A DNA stretch of 35,879 nucleotides from JBCBKP01 sp038521625 (GTDB lineage Bacteria > Planctomycetota > Phycisphaerae > Phycisphaerales > UBA1924), in contig JBCBKP010000033.1 in assembly GCA_038521625.1 (NCBI GenBank), positions 1 to 35,879 on the forward strand, given 5' to 3'. The notes under the pieces are model-generated. The model made no database searches, was not told the DNA's origin, and saw only the letters and a list, made by a program, of their open reading frames with translations. Every line of letters begins with the position of its first letter. Position 1 is the stretch's first letter. The translations under genes and the position numbers were made by a program. Below, one piece after another: positions 26,362-34,726 of the stretch.

Positions 26362-29300
26362 GCTGTGCTCACCACGGACGGGAGTGTGAAGACGAACGAC
26401 GAGCCGCCCTCCGGGACGCTCTCGACCCAGATCTCGCCGCCGTGCCGCTCCACGATGCGGCGGCAGATCGAGAGCCCGACGCCCGAGCCGGCGAACTCCG
26501 ACCCCGCGTTCAGCCGCTTGAACGGTTCGAAGATCGCTGCCCGGAACTGAGAGTCGATCCCGATCCCGTTGTCGGTCACGCGGATCCTGGTCTCGCCGTC
26601 GCGGTCGTCGCGAGAGACGGCGACGCGCGGCGGCTTGTCCCTGACGAACTTGATCCCGTTCGCGATCAGGTTCCGCAAGACCTGCGCGATCATCCGCGGG
26701 TCCGCGCGCACGACGCCGAGCGGCCCCGAGACCAGCTCGCCGCCGCTCTCGGCGAGGTCCGTCTCGAGATCCGCCCGGATGCCCTCGATGATCCTGTCGA
26801 GGTCGGCGTCGTCGATCAGGCAATCGGCACGGCCGACGCGCGAGTAGGCAGAGAGGCTGTCGATCAGCTCGCTCATCCGTCTGGTGCCCGCGAGGATCTT
26901 CTCGAGGTGCCGATCGGTCGTGCCGTTCTGGGCGTTCTCGGCGGGGCCGCGGCCCATGATCGCGAGCTCGGCGTTTCCCGCGATCGTCCGGAGCGGGGCG
27001 CGCAGGTCGTGCGCCGCGACATGCGCGAACTGATCCAGCTGCTCATTGCGGTCGGCGAGGGTCTGGACGTTGGCCGAGAGCTCCTCCGTGCGGGCCGCGA
27101 CGCGTGCTTCGAGCTCGCTCTTCGTGGTCTCGAGCGCCTCGCGTGCGCTGACTTCATCGTGCACATCGACGATCGAGCCGGTCAGCACGACCCGGTTGAG
27201 CCCCGGCTCCGTGTCTCGGAGCGCGCGGAGCTGGAACCAGCGGTAGTTGCCGTCCTGCGTCCAGAGGCGGAGCCTGACGCTGAGCAGCCCGCCGTGATGC
27301 GCCAGGCGATCGAGGCTCTCCCTCGTCATGTCGAGTTCGTCCGGGTGGATGCGCTCGTGGAACGACGACAGAAGCGGCGGCGGGTGATCCTCCCTTCTGA
27401 ACCCCAGGATCTCCCAGAAGTGGTCGGCGAACCAGCAGGCCTCGTCGGGCGGAACCCACTCCCAAACACCCTTCTGGGCGCCGTTGATGGCACGCTCGAA
27501 CCGCTTCTTCGATACCTCAAGCTCAGCGGTCCGCTCTCGCACGACCGATTCGAGATCGGCGTTGACGCGCTCGAGTTCGAGCTGCGCTCGCACGACGTCG
27601 TCGACGACCGTGAGCGTGCCGACCACCCGCGCCGGCACGCCCTCCTCGCGTTCGTAGACCTCGCCGATCGACCTGACCCAGACCGGGCCGCCGATCTTCG
27701 CGTTGATCCGGTGGGTGCGGTCGAGGCGGGCGGTCTCTCCGCGCCGGCAGGTCTCGATCGCGTCACGCAGCGCGGGCCGGTCCTCGGCGTGGACCACCGC
27801 GAGCAGCTCGCCCGTCGAACCGATCTGGGCCTCGAACGGCTCGTAGCCGAGGGCGGCCTTCCACTCGTCGCTGACGTGCAGCTCGTCCGTGCGAAGATCG
27901 AGCGTGAAGTGGCCCTGCTGGGCGGCGCGCTGAGAGAGCTCGAGGAGCCGCGATGTTCGCACGAGGGCGTCCTCGGTCTTCTTGACGTCGGTGATGTCGG
28001 TTGTCACCGCGAGCAGCCCGTTGACGGCGCCGTCCTCCCCGAATAGAGGAACCTTGTCGGTCCGCACCCAGCGCTCGGAGTCCTCGGAGTCTCGCACGGG
28101 CTCGATGATGCCCAGCTTCGGTGTGCCGGATTTCATCACCTCGCGGTCATCGCGGATGTAGCGCTCCGCCTCGGCCGGGTGCAGCTCCTCGGTCGACTTG
28201 CCCTCGATCTCGCTGATGGGCAGCCCCGTCAGCTCGGCGGCCGCGCGGTTCGCGCGGACGATCCGGCACATGCGGTCCTTGTACCAGACCATCGCGGGGA
28301 TGTGATCGAGGATGAGCTGGTTCTGTGTCGAGAGCGCCGCGGCCCGCTGCTCGGCCTCCTTCAGCGAGTCGATATCGACGATCGTCACGACGACGCCGTC
28401 GACCAATCCCCGGCCCGTCCGGTACGGATTCACGCCGATCAGGAGCGCGACCCCGCCGCCGCCGAGCGCCTCGAACTGCTCCCCGGCGCCGCTCTCGAAC
28501 ACGCGCCGCGCTCGGTCGATGAGATCGGGGGCGCGGATGCGGCTCGAGATCTCGTCGAGCGGCCGGCCCACGTCGGAGTCTCTCAGCCGGAAGTGGTCGG
28601 TCACCGCGCTCGTGAACTTGCGGACGGACATGTTCGGGTCGAGGAACAACGTGCCGACGTTGGTGCAGCCCAGCAGGTTGTCCATGTCGTCCGTCAGCTT
28701 GGTCAGCTCTCTGATCTTCTGCTGGTGCTCCGCGTTGACGGTGTGCAGCTCCTCGTTGACAGACTGCAACTCTTCGTTGGTCGACTGCAGCTCTTCGTTC
28801 GACGCGATGAGCTCTTCGTTGGTTGCGTTGAGCTCCTCGTTGGTCGTCTCCATCTCTTCGATCGTGGCCTGCAGACTCTCCTTCGTGTATTGAAGCTCGT
28901 GCTCGAGCGCGTCGAGCTTCTGCATCGTCAGCTGGTCCGCTTGGAAGTGCTCCGTAGACTCGCCCGCGTCGGCGCCGTCCCGCACGGTCGCGGGCTTCGG
29001 CGGCGCTTCGGCGTCCGTGATCGTGATGATCACGTACGGCGGCCCGTCGCCCGTAATCCTGATCGGCTTGGCCGTGATGACGCGGGGCCGCGTTGTCCCG
29101 TCGATCTCGAGCGAGACGTTCGTGTAGCCGATCGGCTTGTTCTCCTTGATCGCGCGGACGATCGCCGCGCCGAGCGGGACCCGGAGCTCGGGGTCGACCA
29201 TCTCCAGGACGTCCAGGCTCACCCTCCCGCTCGGGGGGCGCATCAGGCTGTTCGCGGAGCCGAACGAGTGAAGAAGCTCCCGCCGGTCGTTGATCAGGAA

Positions 29301-30851
29301 GCCGGCCGGGACCGCGTCCGCGAGAATCGCGTCGTACGCCTTCTGGACGCGCGCGTCGCCCTGATTCACGTGAACCACGGGCGCGGTTGCGCGCGGGGAC
29401 ACGTCGACCCGCGGCGCGATCCCCGTGATCTCGCCCTGCATCAGCAGCCGCACGTCCCGGATCTTCTGATAGATCCGCCAGTGCGGATCGATCGTCGTGA
29501 ACTCATCGTGGAACTTCCCGGCCGTCTCGCTCGATCCGAGGATGAGCACGCCCTCACGCCGCAGCGCGAAGTGCAACAGCGCGAGCGAGCGGTGCTGCGC
29601 CGGTGGCTTGAGGTAGATCAGCATGTGCCGGCACATCACCAGATCGATTCGTGTGAACGGCGCATCGGTCAGGATGTCGTGCGGCGCGAACGTGATGATC
29701 CCGCGGAGCTCCGGGCGGACCTGGTAGGTGTCCCCGGTCCTCAGAAAGAACCGCTCGAGGCGGTCCGGGCGGACCCCCGAGATCTGCTGCTCGTTGTAGA
29801 CTCCCGCGCTCGCCGCGGCGATCGATCCGCGGAAGACGTCAGTCGCGAAGACGCGGACCGGGAACGAGAGCTTCTCCCGCTCCATCGCCTCGCGGATCAG
29901 GATCGCGATCGAGTAGGCCTCTTCGCCCGAGGCGCACGCGCAGACCCACACCCGGAGGCCCTCCTCGCGGTCGGCGGCCTCACGCACCAGCGTGGGGATG
30001 ACTCGGCGCTCGAGCACCTCGAACGCCTCGGGGTCGCGGAAGAACTGCGTCACGCCGATCAGCAGGTCGCGGTACAGGTTGTCCTGCTCGCTCTCGTTGG
30101 CCGTGAGCAGCTTGACGTATGCGGCGATCGACTGCGTCCTCGTGATGTGGAGGCGGCGCTCGATCCGCCGGAGCATCGTGGTGATCTTGTACTGCGAGAA
30201 ATCGATCCCGAAACGCTCGCGGAGGATCTCGAGCACCTCGTAGATCCCCGGCGTCGCCTTGAGGATCGACGGCCGCACGCCGTCGCTGTCCTCCTGGCCC
30301 GTCAGCAGCGCCGGCATGTCGGCGGGCGAGAGCACCATGTCGACGCATCCGGTGTCGATCGCGGCCTGCGGCATCCCGTCGAACTTCGCCGTCTTGTCCT
30401 GCGCGATCGTCCGCCCGCCCGCGGTGTGGACCTTCTGGATGCCCCGCGACCCGTCGCTCCCGGTCCCCGAGAGAACGACCGCCGCGCAGCGCTCGCCGTA
30501 CTCGGTCGCCATCGAGTCGAAGAACACGTCGATCGGCGTGGGCGGACCGTCGCCCGTGCGGACCTGGTCGGTCAGCCGGAGGCGACCCTCCGACACACGG
30601 AGGTTCTTCCGCGACGGGATCACGTAGACCGTGTTCGGCTCGACCGGCGTGTCGTCCTGCACGCGGAGGACCCGCATCGACGTGTGGCGGGCGAGCAGCT
30701 CGTCCATCATCGAGGGGTGATCCGGCGAGAGATGCTGGATCACGACGAACGCCATGCCCGAGTCGATCGGCATCGCGTCGAAGAATTCCTGCAGCGGCTC
30801 GAGACCGCCCGCCGAAGCACCGAGTCCTACGAGCTGATCCGCCGCGCCCAT
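26358..30851 (-). CDS. CheB-CheR-coiled coil-PAS-histidine kinase fusion
   Basis: A 1497-residue soluble sensor kinase. CheB methylesterase domain 1-190: Ser13 (GASAGG), His40 (QHLSPDHPS), Asp133 (GTGSDG). CheR methyltransferase domain 205-465: ACASGEEAYSIAIL at 306-319, FATDV, and CRHMLIYL at 407-414, where canonical CheR has CRN. Residues 640-725 form a coiled coil with NEEL repeats. PAS-like domains are at about 728-830, 845-955, 975-1085 and 1115-1235. HisKA phosphoacceptor His1281 is in AAHDLRAP; ATPase N box is LRNLIANG (1392-1399), DNGIG at 1427-1431 and GSGVGL. No receiver or membrane segment. The two chemotaxis domains may tune kinase output rather than act on chemoreceptors, none of which is encoded here. 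Overlaps its downstream response regulator. Confidence 0.92.
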   Translation of the reverse strand: MGAADQLVGLGASAGGLEPLQEFFDAMPIDSGMAFVVIQHLSPDHPSMMDELLARHTSMRVLRVQDDTPVEPNTVYVIPSRKNLRVSEGRLRLTDQVRTGDGPPTPIDVFFDSMATEYGERCAAVVLSGTGSDGSRGIQKVHTAGGRTIAQDKTAKFDGMPQAAIDTGCVDMVLSPADMPALLTGQEDSDGVRPSILKATPGIYEVLEILRERFGIDFSQYKITTMLRRIERRLHITRTQSIAAYVKLLTANESEQDNLYRDLLIGVTQFFRDPEAFEVLERRVIPTLVREAADREEGLRVWVCACASGEEAYSIAILIREAMEREKLSFPVRVFATDVFRGSIAAASAGVYNEQQISGVRPDRLERFFLRTGDTYQVRPELRGIITFAPHDILTDAPFTRIDLVMCRHMLIYLKPPAQHRSLALLHFALRREGVLILGSSETAGKFHDEFTTIDPHWRIYQKIRDVRLLMQGEITGIAPRVDVSPRATAPVVHVNQGDARVQKAYDAILADAVPAGFLINDRRELLHSFGSANSLMRPPSGRVSLDVLEMVDPELRVPLGAAIVRAIKENKPIGYTNVSLEIDGTTRPRVITAKPIRITGDGPPYVIITITDAEAPPKPATVRDGADAGESTEHFQADQLTMQKLDALEHELQYTKESLQATIEEMETTNEELNATNEELIASNEELQSTNEELQSVNEELHTVNAEHQQKIRELTKLTDDMDNLLGCTNVGTLFLDPNMSVRKFTSAVTDHFRLRDSDVGRPLDEISSRIRAPDLIDRARRVFESGAGEQFEALGGGGVALLIGVNPYRTGRGLVDGVVVTIVDIDSLKEAEQRAAALSTQNQLILDHIPAMVWYKDRMCRIVRANRAAAELTGLPISEIEGKSTEELHPAEAERYIRDDREVMKSGTPKLGIIEPVRDSEDSERWVRTDKVPLFGEDGAVNGLLAVTTDITDVKKTEDALVRTSRLLELSQRAAQQGHFTLDLRTDELHVSDEWKAALGYEPFEAQIGSTGELLAVVHAEDRPALRDAIETCRRGETARLDRTHRINAKIGGPVWVRSIGEVYEREEGVPARVVGTLTVVDDVVRAQLELERVNADLESVVRERTAELEVSKKRFERAINGAQKGVWEWVPPDEACWFADHFWEILGFRREDHPPPLLSSFHERIHPDELDMTRESLDRLAHHGGLLSVRLRLWTQDGNYRWFQLRALRDTEPGLNRVVLTGSIVDVHDEVSAREALETTKSELEARVAARTEELSANVQTLADRNEQLDQFAHVAAHDLRAPLRTIAGNAELAIMGRGPAENAQNGTTDRHLEKILAGTRRMSELIDSLSAYSRVGRADCLIDDADLDRIIEGIRADLETDLAESGGELVSGPLGVVRADPRMIAQVLRNLIANGIKFVRDKPPRVAVSRDDRDGETRIRVTDNGIGIDSQFRAAIFEPFKRLNAGSEFAGSGVGLSICRRIVERHGGEIWVESVPEGGSSFVFTLPSVVSTA

Positions 30852-30939
30852 TCAAGCCCCCGGTCGTGTTCTCCCCGTCGAAAGCAGCGTATCGTGGCTC
30901 GGACGCGCGCGTTGAACCGAATCCACGGAGCCCGGCCGG

Positions 30940-31527
30940 TCAGCCGCGGCGCGCGGGATCGGTCCAGAAGCTCAGCAGGCCCTCGAGCGTCGTCATCATG
31001 CCGCTGAAATCATCGGGCTTTCGCATGAACGCGTTCGCGCCCGCATCGAAGCACCGATCGATCGTCTCCTGATCGTCGGCGCCGCTCAGCATCACGACCG
31101 GGAGCCGGCGCAGCGCCTCGGTCTCGCGGATCCCGCTCACGACCGCCTCGCCGCTCCGCCCGGGAAGGTGATGATCGACCAGGACCAGGGTCGGCTCATC
31201 GCCGGTCGACGCCGCTCCCGCCAGGTACTCGAGACCTTCCTCGGCGGAGGCACGCCGCGTCACGGATCCGACGCCCAGCAGGGCGAACGCGGTGTCGAGC
31301 AACTCCGCGAACCCGTCGTCGTCCTCGATGTAGAAGATGCGGATGGCGGCGTAACGGCTGATCGCCGCGTCCTGGTTCGGCGTCACTTCGTCGCGCAGGA
31401 TCTGGACGTGTCGCGGCGCCTCGACCGCGATCTTGACGCGGTTCCCCGATCGCACCTCGGAGACCTTGACGCTCGCGATCCCCGCGATGTTGAAGCCTTG
31501 TCCAGCTCGGCGCTCGAATAGCAGCAT
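30940..31527 (-). CDS. CsrA domain fused to a receiver domain
   Basis: A 195-residue protein with two regulatory domains in one frame. Residues 1-48 match CsrA/RsmA: MLLFERRAGQGFNIAG, VKVSEVRSGNRVKIAVEAP, HVQILRDEV. Arg6, Arg7, Pro38 and Arg45 (equivalent to the RNA-contacting Arg44 of E. coli CsrA) are kept; Leu4 is Phe. A short linker (49-61) joins a receiver domain at 62-195 with Asp69-71, phosphoacceptor Asp118 (LVDHHLPG), Ser148 and Lys170. Its end, LLSFWTDP, is Rcp1-like. The ATG at 31527 is chosen because CsrA begins exactly there and GGAGG lies nine bases upstream. Known CsrA dimers block or stabilise mRNAs by binding GGA; phosphorylation could switch that here, which is inference. 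Monocistronic, 88 bases after the CheB-CheR kinase start (read outward). Confidence 0.88.
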   Translation of the reverse strand: MLLFERRAGQGFNIAGIASVKVSEVRSGNRVKIAVEAPRHVQILRDEVTPNQDAAISRYAAIRIFYIEDDDGFAELLDTAFALLGVGSVTRRASAEEGLEYLAGAASTGDEPTLVLVDHHLPGRSGEAVVSGIRETEALRRLPVVMLSGADDQETIDRCFDAGANAFMRKPDDFSGMMTTLEGLLSFWTDPARRG

Positions 31528-31536
31528 CGACCACGG

Positions 31537-31593
31537 CCTCCGCGCGCCGAAGTGGCCGGCGCGACCAACCGAACTACCCCCGTCCAGTGGGGA
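31537..31593 (-). promoter_or_regulatory. Leader hairpins and ribosome site of the csrA-receiver gene
   Basis: On the minus-strand transcript, TCCCC (31593-31589) pairs with GGGGG (31581-31577) around loop ACTGGAC. Then CGCGCCG and CGGCGCG (31563-31557 with 31549-31543) form a stem, and GGAGG (31541-31537) follows, nine bases before the ATG. A loop GGA plus a GGA in the ribosome site is the layout of known CsrA-repressed leaders. Autoregulation is inference. Confidence 0.4.
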
Positions 31594-31686
31594 TTGTCGG
31601 TCCTCCATCCACGAGTTCTACCGATCGGGACCGGGTTACTCCGCGTTAGACAGACGTTTCGGGATGGATTCCCGTGTTCAGGGTGT

Positions 31687-31712
31687 TGCCCCAGAGCGTA
31701 TGCCCTGGGGCA
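31687..31712. repeat. Perfect 8-bp inverted repeat in the divergent region
   Basis: TGCCCCAG at 31687-31694 and CTGGGGCA at 31705-31712, loop of ten bases, midway between the two divergent genes. It may be a regulator site or a leader hairpin; no T-run follows on either strand, so a terminator is unlikely. Confidence 0.5.
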
Positions 31713-31879
31713 TCCACCCGGTGCGCTCGTGGCTCCCCCAGGCGCGGCATCAAGCCCCCCGATCCTGCGGGGCCATGCGCGAGCCGCCGCCGCCCGCGCG
31801 CGAACGCCCGCTCGAGCGCCGATCGTCATAAGATCATCCGGGCGTCCGTTGCATGCCCGCCCGAATCCGAGGTGCATTG

Positions 31880-32326
31880 ATGCTTGGACCGACCCGTGAC
31901 ACGCTGCACTTCCTCATCGTGGACGATGACGAGAGCGATATCGAGTTCGTCGAGCACGCGCTGCGACGGATCGGCTCGTCCGCGAAGGTGTCGTCGGTCG
32001 ACAACGGCTTCGACGCGCTCCGGTTCCTCCGTCGCGAGAGCCCGTTCGAGCACGTCGACGCCGTCGATGTCGTGCTCCTCGATATCAGCATGCCCCGGAT
32101 GAGCGGGCACGAGGTGCTCGCCCGTATCCGAGGCGATGCGAAGCTCGCGGCGTTGCCGGTCGTGATGTTCACGTCGTCCGCGAGCGACCGCGATGTCGAC
32201 CGCGCGTACGAATCCGAGGCGAGCAGCTACGTGGTCAAGCCGATCGACGTCGGCGAGTTCCGGGCGGCGATCGAGTCGATCCACTCGTACTGGTCGCAGC
32301 ACTGCTCTCTCCCGCCCGCGAGCTGA
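31880..32326 (+). CDS. Single-domain response regulator beside the phytochrome
   Basis: A 148-residue receiver domain. LIVDDDESD at 12-20 gives the acidic pocket, Asp68 (LLDISMPRMSG) is the phosphoacceptor, Thr98/Ser99 the switch, and Lys120 (VVKP) the conserved lysine. The C terminus SIHSYWSQHC matches the Rcp1 pattern of regulators that take phosphate from phytochromes. It lies 45 bases upstream of the bacteriophytochrome gene on the same strand, so the two form a probable kinase-regulator pair. The ATG at 31880 is chosen because GAGGTG at 31869-31874 sits five bases upstream; an ATG nine codons earlier has none. Confidence 0.92.
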   Translation: MLGPTRDTLHFLIVDDDESDIEFVEHALRRIGSSAKVSSVDNGFDALRFLRRESPFEHVDAVDVVLLDISMPRMSGHEVLARIRGDAKLAALPVVMFTSSASDRDVDRAYESEASSYVVKPIDVGEFRAAIESIHSYWSQHCSLPPAS

Positions 32327-32371
32327 TGCCGATCACAGCGCGCTCGGATCGAGCGCTATGGATGACGTTCA

Positions 32372-34660
32372 ATGATCCGTTCACGGGTTCAAGCCCTGTC
32401 TTCGCCGGACCTCTCGGTCTGCGACCGCGAGCCCATCCACACGCCCGGCAGCGTCCAGCCGGACGGGTGCCTGCTCGCATTCGACAGGGCGTTGCGGGTT
32501 GTCGCTCGGAGCCAGAACGTCGCTGATTGGTTCGGACCCGGCGAGATAGAGCTGGGGGCGGCCGCCCAAGATCGCCTCGACGATCGGACTATCGAGCTGC
32601 TGCGGCGGGGGGCATCGGGAGCTCCCCCCGGTCCGCACGACACCCACACCTCGGGCTGCGCGCTCGGCGACGCGCCCGGCCGGGTCCACCGGAATTCGCA
32701 GGGGCTCCTGATCGCCGAGATCTTTCGACCCGAGAGCACGATGACGGCCGAGCGATTGCGCGCCCTCGGCGTAGCGGGGACGAGCCTGATGGAGCTCGGC
32801 GCCGAGGGGGACGACGTGGAGCTCGTCGCGCGTCAGGTCTCGGGGCTCGTCCGAGACGCGATCCGGTACGACCGTGTCATGGTCTATCGGTTCGCCGCGG
32901 ACGGCGCTGGCGAGGTCGTCGCCGAATCGAGACGCGATGATCTCGAGCCCTTCCTCGGTCTCCGATATCCGGCCAGCGATATCCCGACGCAGGCGAGGGA
33001 GCTCTACGTCCGCAACCCGGTGCGACAGGTCTCCGATGTCGGCGGCCCGACCGTGCAGATCGAGGTGGCGGAGGAGTGGGAGGGCGGGCCGATCGACCTG
33101 GGCGAAGCCGCGCTGCGGTCGGTCTCGCCGGTGCACCGCGAGTATCTCCGAAACATGAGCGTGGCCGCCAGCATGAGCGTCTCGATCATCGTGGACGGGA
33201 GGCTCTGGGGGCTGATCGCCTGTCACCACGAACTGCCGAGGTCGCTCCCGATCGAGGCGTGGCCGATGGTGCGATTGCTCGGCATGGTCGCTTCGACTCG
33301 GATCGCGGAGATCGAGCATTCTTCCCGGTTCGGCGGGAGGCTCCGGGCCGCCGAAGTCTCGCAGATGCTGCTGTCCCGGCTCAACGAGGCCCAGTCGCTG
33401 GACGCCGTGCTGTCCGCCGGGCTGTTGAACGTCAGGGCTCTCATCCGGAGCGACGGGGTGCAGATATCTCACGCCGGCCGCCTCTACGCCGACGGCGCCG
33501 TTCCGCAGCAAGCGCACGCGCGAATCGTCGGAGCGATGAAGGCGGCCGGTGACACATCGGCATCGCCGGCGACCCTGGTCCACGCCGAACAGGGCCTCGG
33601 CCCCGGCTGGGACACCTCGATGCCGGGCGTGCTGGCCGTCGGCGGCGATGATCCGAGCGACTACGTGGCGTGGTTCCGGGTCGAGCAGGCCCGCTCGGTC
33701 GATTGGGCGGGCGATCCGTCGAAGATCGTCGAGCGGGTCCTCGACGGCGAGGTCCGGCTCGCTCCGCGGAAGAGCTTCGCCAAGTGGACCGAGATCGTGC
33801 GTGGAACCTGCGCACCCTGGTCGGCCGAGGAGATCGCGGTCGCGGGGTCATTCGGCGAGAGCCTCCGGGGTCTTGCCCATCGCGATGTCGTGCTCCGCAA
33901 CGCGGCGCTGCGCGACGAGATCGAGCGCCGGAAGCGATCCGAGCGGGAGCTCCGGGAACTGACCCGAGAACTGGAGGCGTTCGCGCACGCCGCGAGCCAC
34001 GACCTCAAGCAACCGGCGCGGAAGGTGACGATGCGGCTCTCCATGCTGGCGGAGGCCCTCGGCGACCTCGACCCGGAGTCGCGCCGCTCCCTCGATCGCG
34101 CGCTCGCCGACGCACACGATTTCCATCGGATTATCAACGCGATGAACACGCTCGCGAACTCTTCCACGACCGAGCTCCGAATGGGTGTCGTGCACCTGCG
34201 CCAGATCGTGGGCGAAGTCGTCAACGAGTGCGCGACTGATCTCGAGGACGCCGGCGGCGAGATCGCGGCTCATGACCTTCCCGCCGTGCTCGGCGACCGA
34301 ACGCTGCTGAAGCGTGTCTTCGCGAACATGATCGAGAACGCGATCAAGTACCGCCACCCGGATCGCTCTCCGCGGATTGACATCTCGGCGTCACCTGCCG
34401 ACGACGCCCGTCGGGTCTGCCTCGAGGTGCGCGACAACGGCCAGGGGATCGGCGACGACCAGCTCCCGCGGATGTTCGAGGCATTCGCCCGGTGCTCGGC
34501 GGATCGATCGATCGAGGGGTCGGGCCTCGGGCTCACGATCTGCCGCCGGATCATCCAGCGGCACGGCGGCGTGGTTTGGGTGGACTCGTGTGCCGGCGAA
34601 GGCACGTCGGTGTTCTTCACGCTCGAGCGCGCCGCGTCCCCGCCGCCGTCGGGCCCATAG
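32372..34660 (+). CDS. Bacteriophytochrome histidine kinase
   Basis: Red/far-red photoreceptor kinase of 762 residues with the full PAS-GAF-PHY-kinase order. Cys17 in VCDREPIHTPGSVQPDG is the biliverdin attachment site. The GAF domain (about 145-315) holds the family motif YPASDIPTQAR at 199-209 with Asp203, chromophore-pocket His255 (SPVHREYLRNM) and LWGLIACHH at 278-286. The PHY tongue has PRKSF at 465-469 and APWSAEE. His543 in ASHDLKQP is the phosphoacceptor; the ATPase part has MIENAIKY, DNGQGIG and GSGLGL. Binding of biliverdin is expected, but no heme oxygenase gene is in the window. It follows its response regulator by 45 bases. GGAT lies upstream of the ATG at moderate spacing. Confidence 0.96.
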   Translation: MIRSRVQALSSPDLSVCDREPIHTPGSVQPDGCLLAFDRALRVVARSQNVADWFGPGEIELGAAAQDRLDDRTIELLRRGASGAPPGPHDTHTSGCALGDAPGRVHRNSQGLLIAEIFRPESTMTAERLRALGVAGTSLMELGAEGDDVELVARQVSGLVRDAIRYDRVMVYRFAADGAGEVVAESRRDDLEPFLGLRYPASDIPTQARELYVRNPVRQVSDVGGPTVQIEVAEEWEGGPIDLGEAALRSVSPVHREYLRNMSVAASMSVSIIVDGRLWGLIACHHELPRSLPIEAWPMVRLLGMVASTRIAEIEHSSRFGGRLRAAEVSQMLLSRLNEAQSLDAVLSAGLLNVRALIRSDGVQISHAGRLYADGAVPQQAHARIVGAMKAAGDTSASPATLVHAEQGLGPGWDTSMPGVLAVGGDDPSDYVAWFRVEQARSVDWAGDPSKIVERVLDGEVRLAPRKSFAKWTEIVRGTCAPWSAEEIAVAGSFGESLRGLAHRDVVLRNAALRDEIERRKRSERELRELTRELEAFAHAASHDLKQPARKVTMRLSMLAEALGDLDPESRRSLDRALADAHDFHRIINAMNTLANSSTTELRMGVVHLRQIVGEVVNECATDLEDAGGEIAAHDLPAVLGDRTLLKRVFANMIENAIKYRHPDRSPRIDISASPADDARRVCLEVRDNGQGIGDDQLPRMFEAFARCSADRSIEGSGLGLTICRRIIQRHGGVVWVDSCAGEGTSVFFTLERAASPPPSGP

Positions 34661-34726
34661 CGCGCGTTCCCGGTGAGCGAGGATCCTCGATCGGGCCGGC
34701 GCGACCGCCGGGGGGCGGGGCCGAGA

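Larger units (their letters stand above)
31528..31879. other. Divergent control region between csrA-receiver gene and RR-phytochrome genes
   Basis: 352 bases without a gene, holding the leaders of two divergent units. Several hairpins stand out: 31543-31563, 31578-31593, 31660-31674, 31687-31712 and 31757-31772. Three of them place GGA in the loop on one strand or the other (minus: 31578-31593 and 31757-31772; plus: 31660-31674). No clear promoter boxes could be assigned. No small open frame with a ribosome site is supported. Confidence 0.6.

Noticed and set aside
28179..31007. A 942-codon plus-strand open frame across the CheB-CheR kinase gene
   Set aside because: It is a GC-rich shadow: its product is Arg/Asp/His-rich without any domain, while the minus-strand frame encodes CheB, CheR, PAS and kinase motifs in order.
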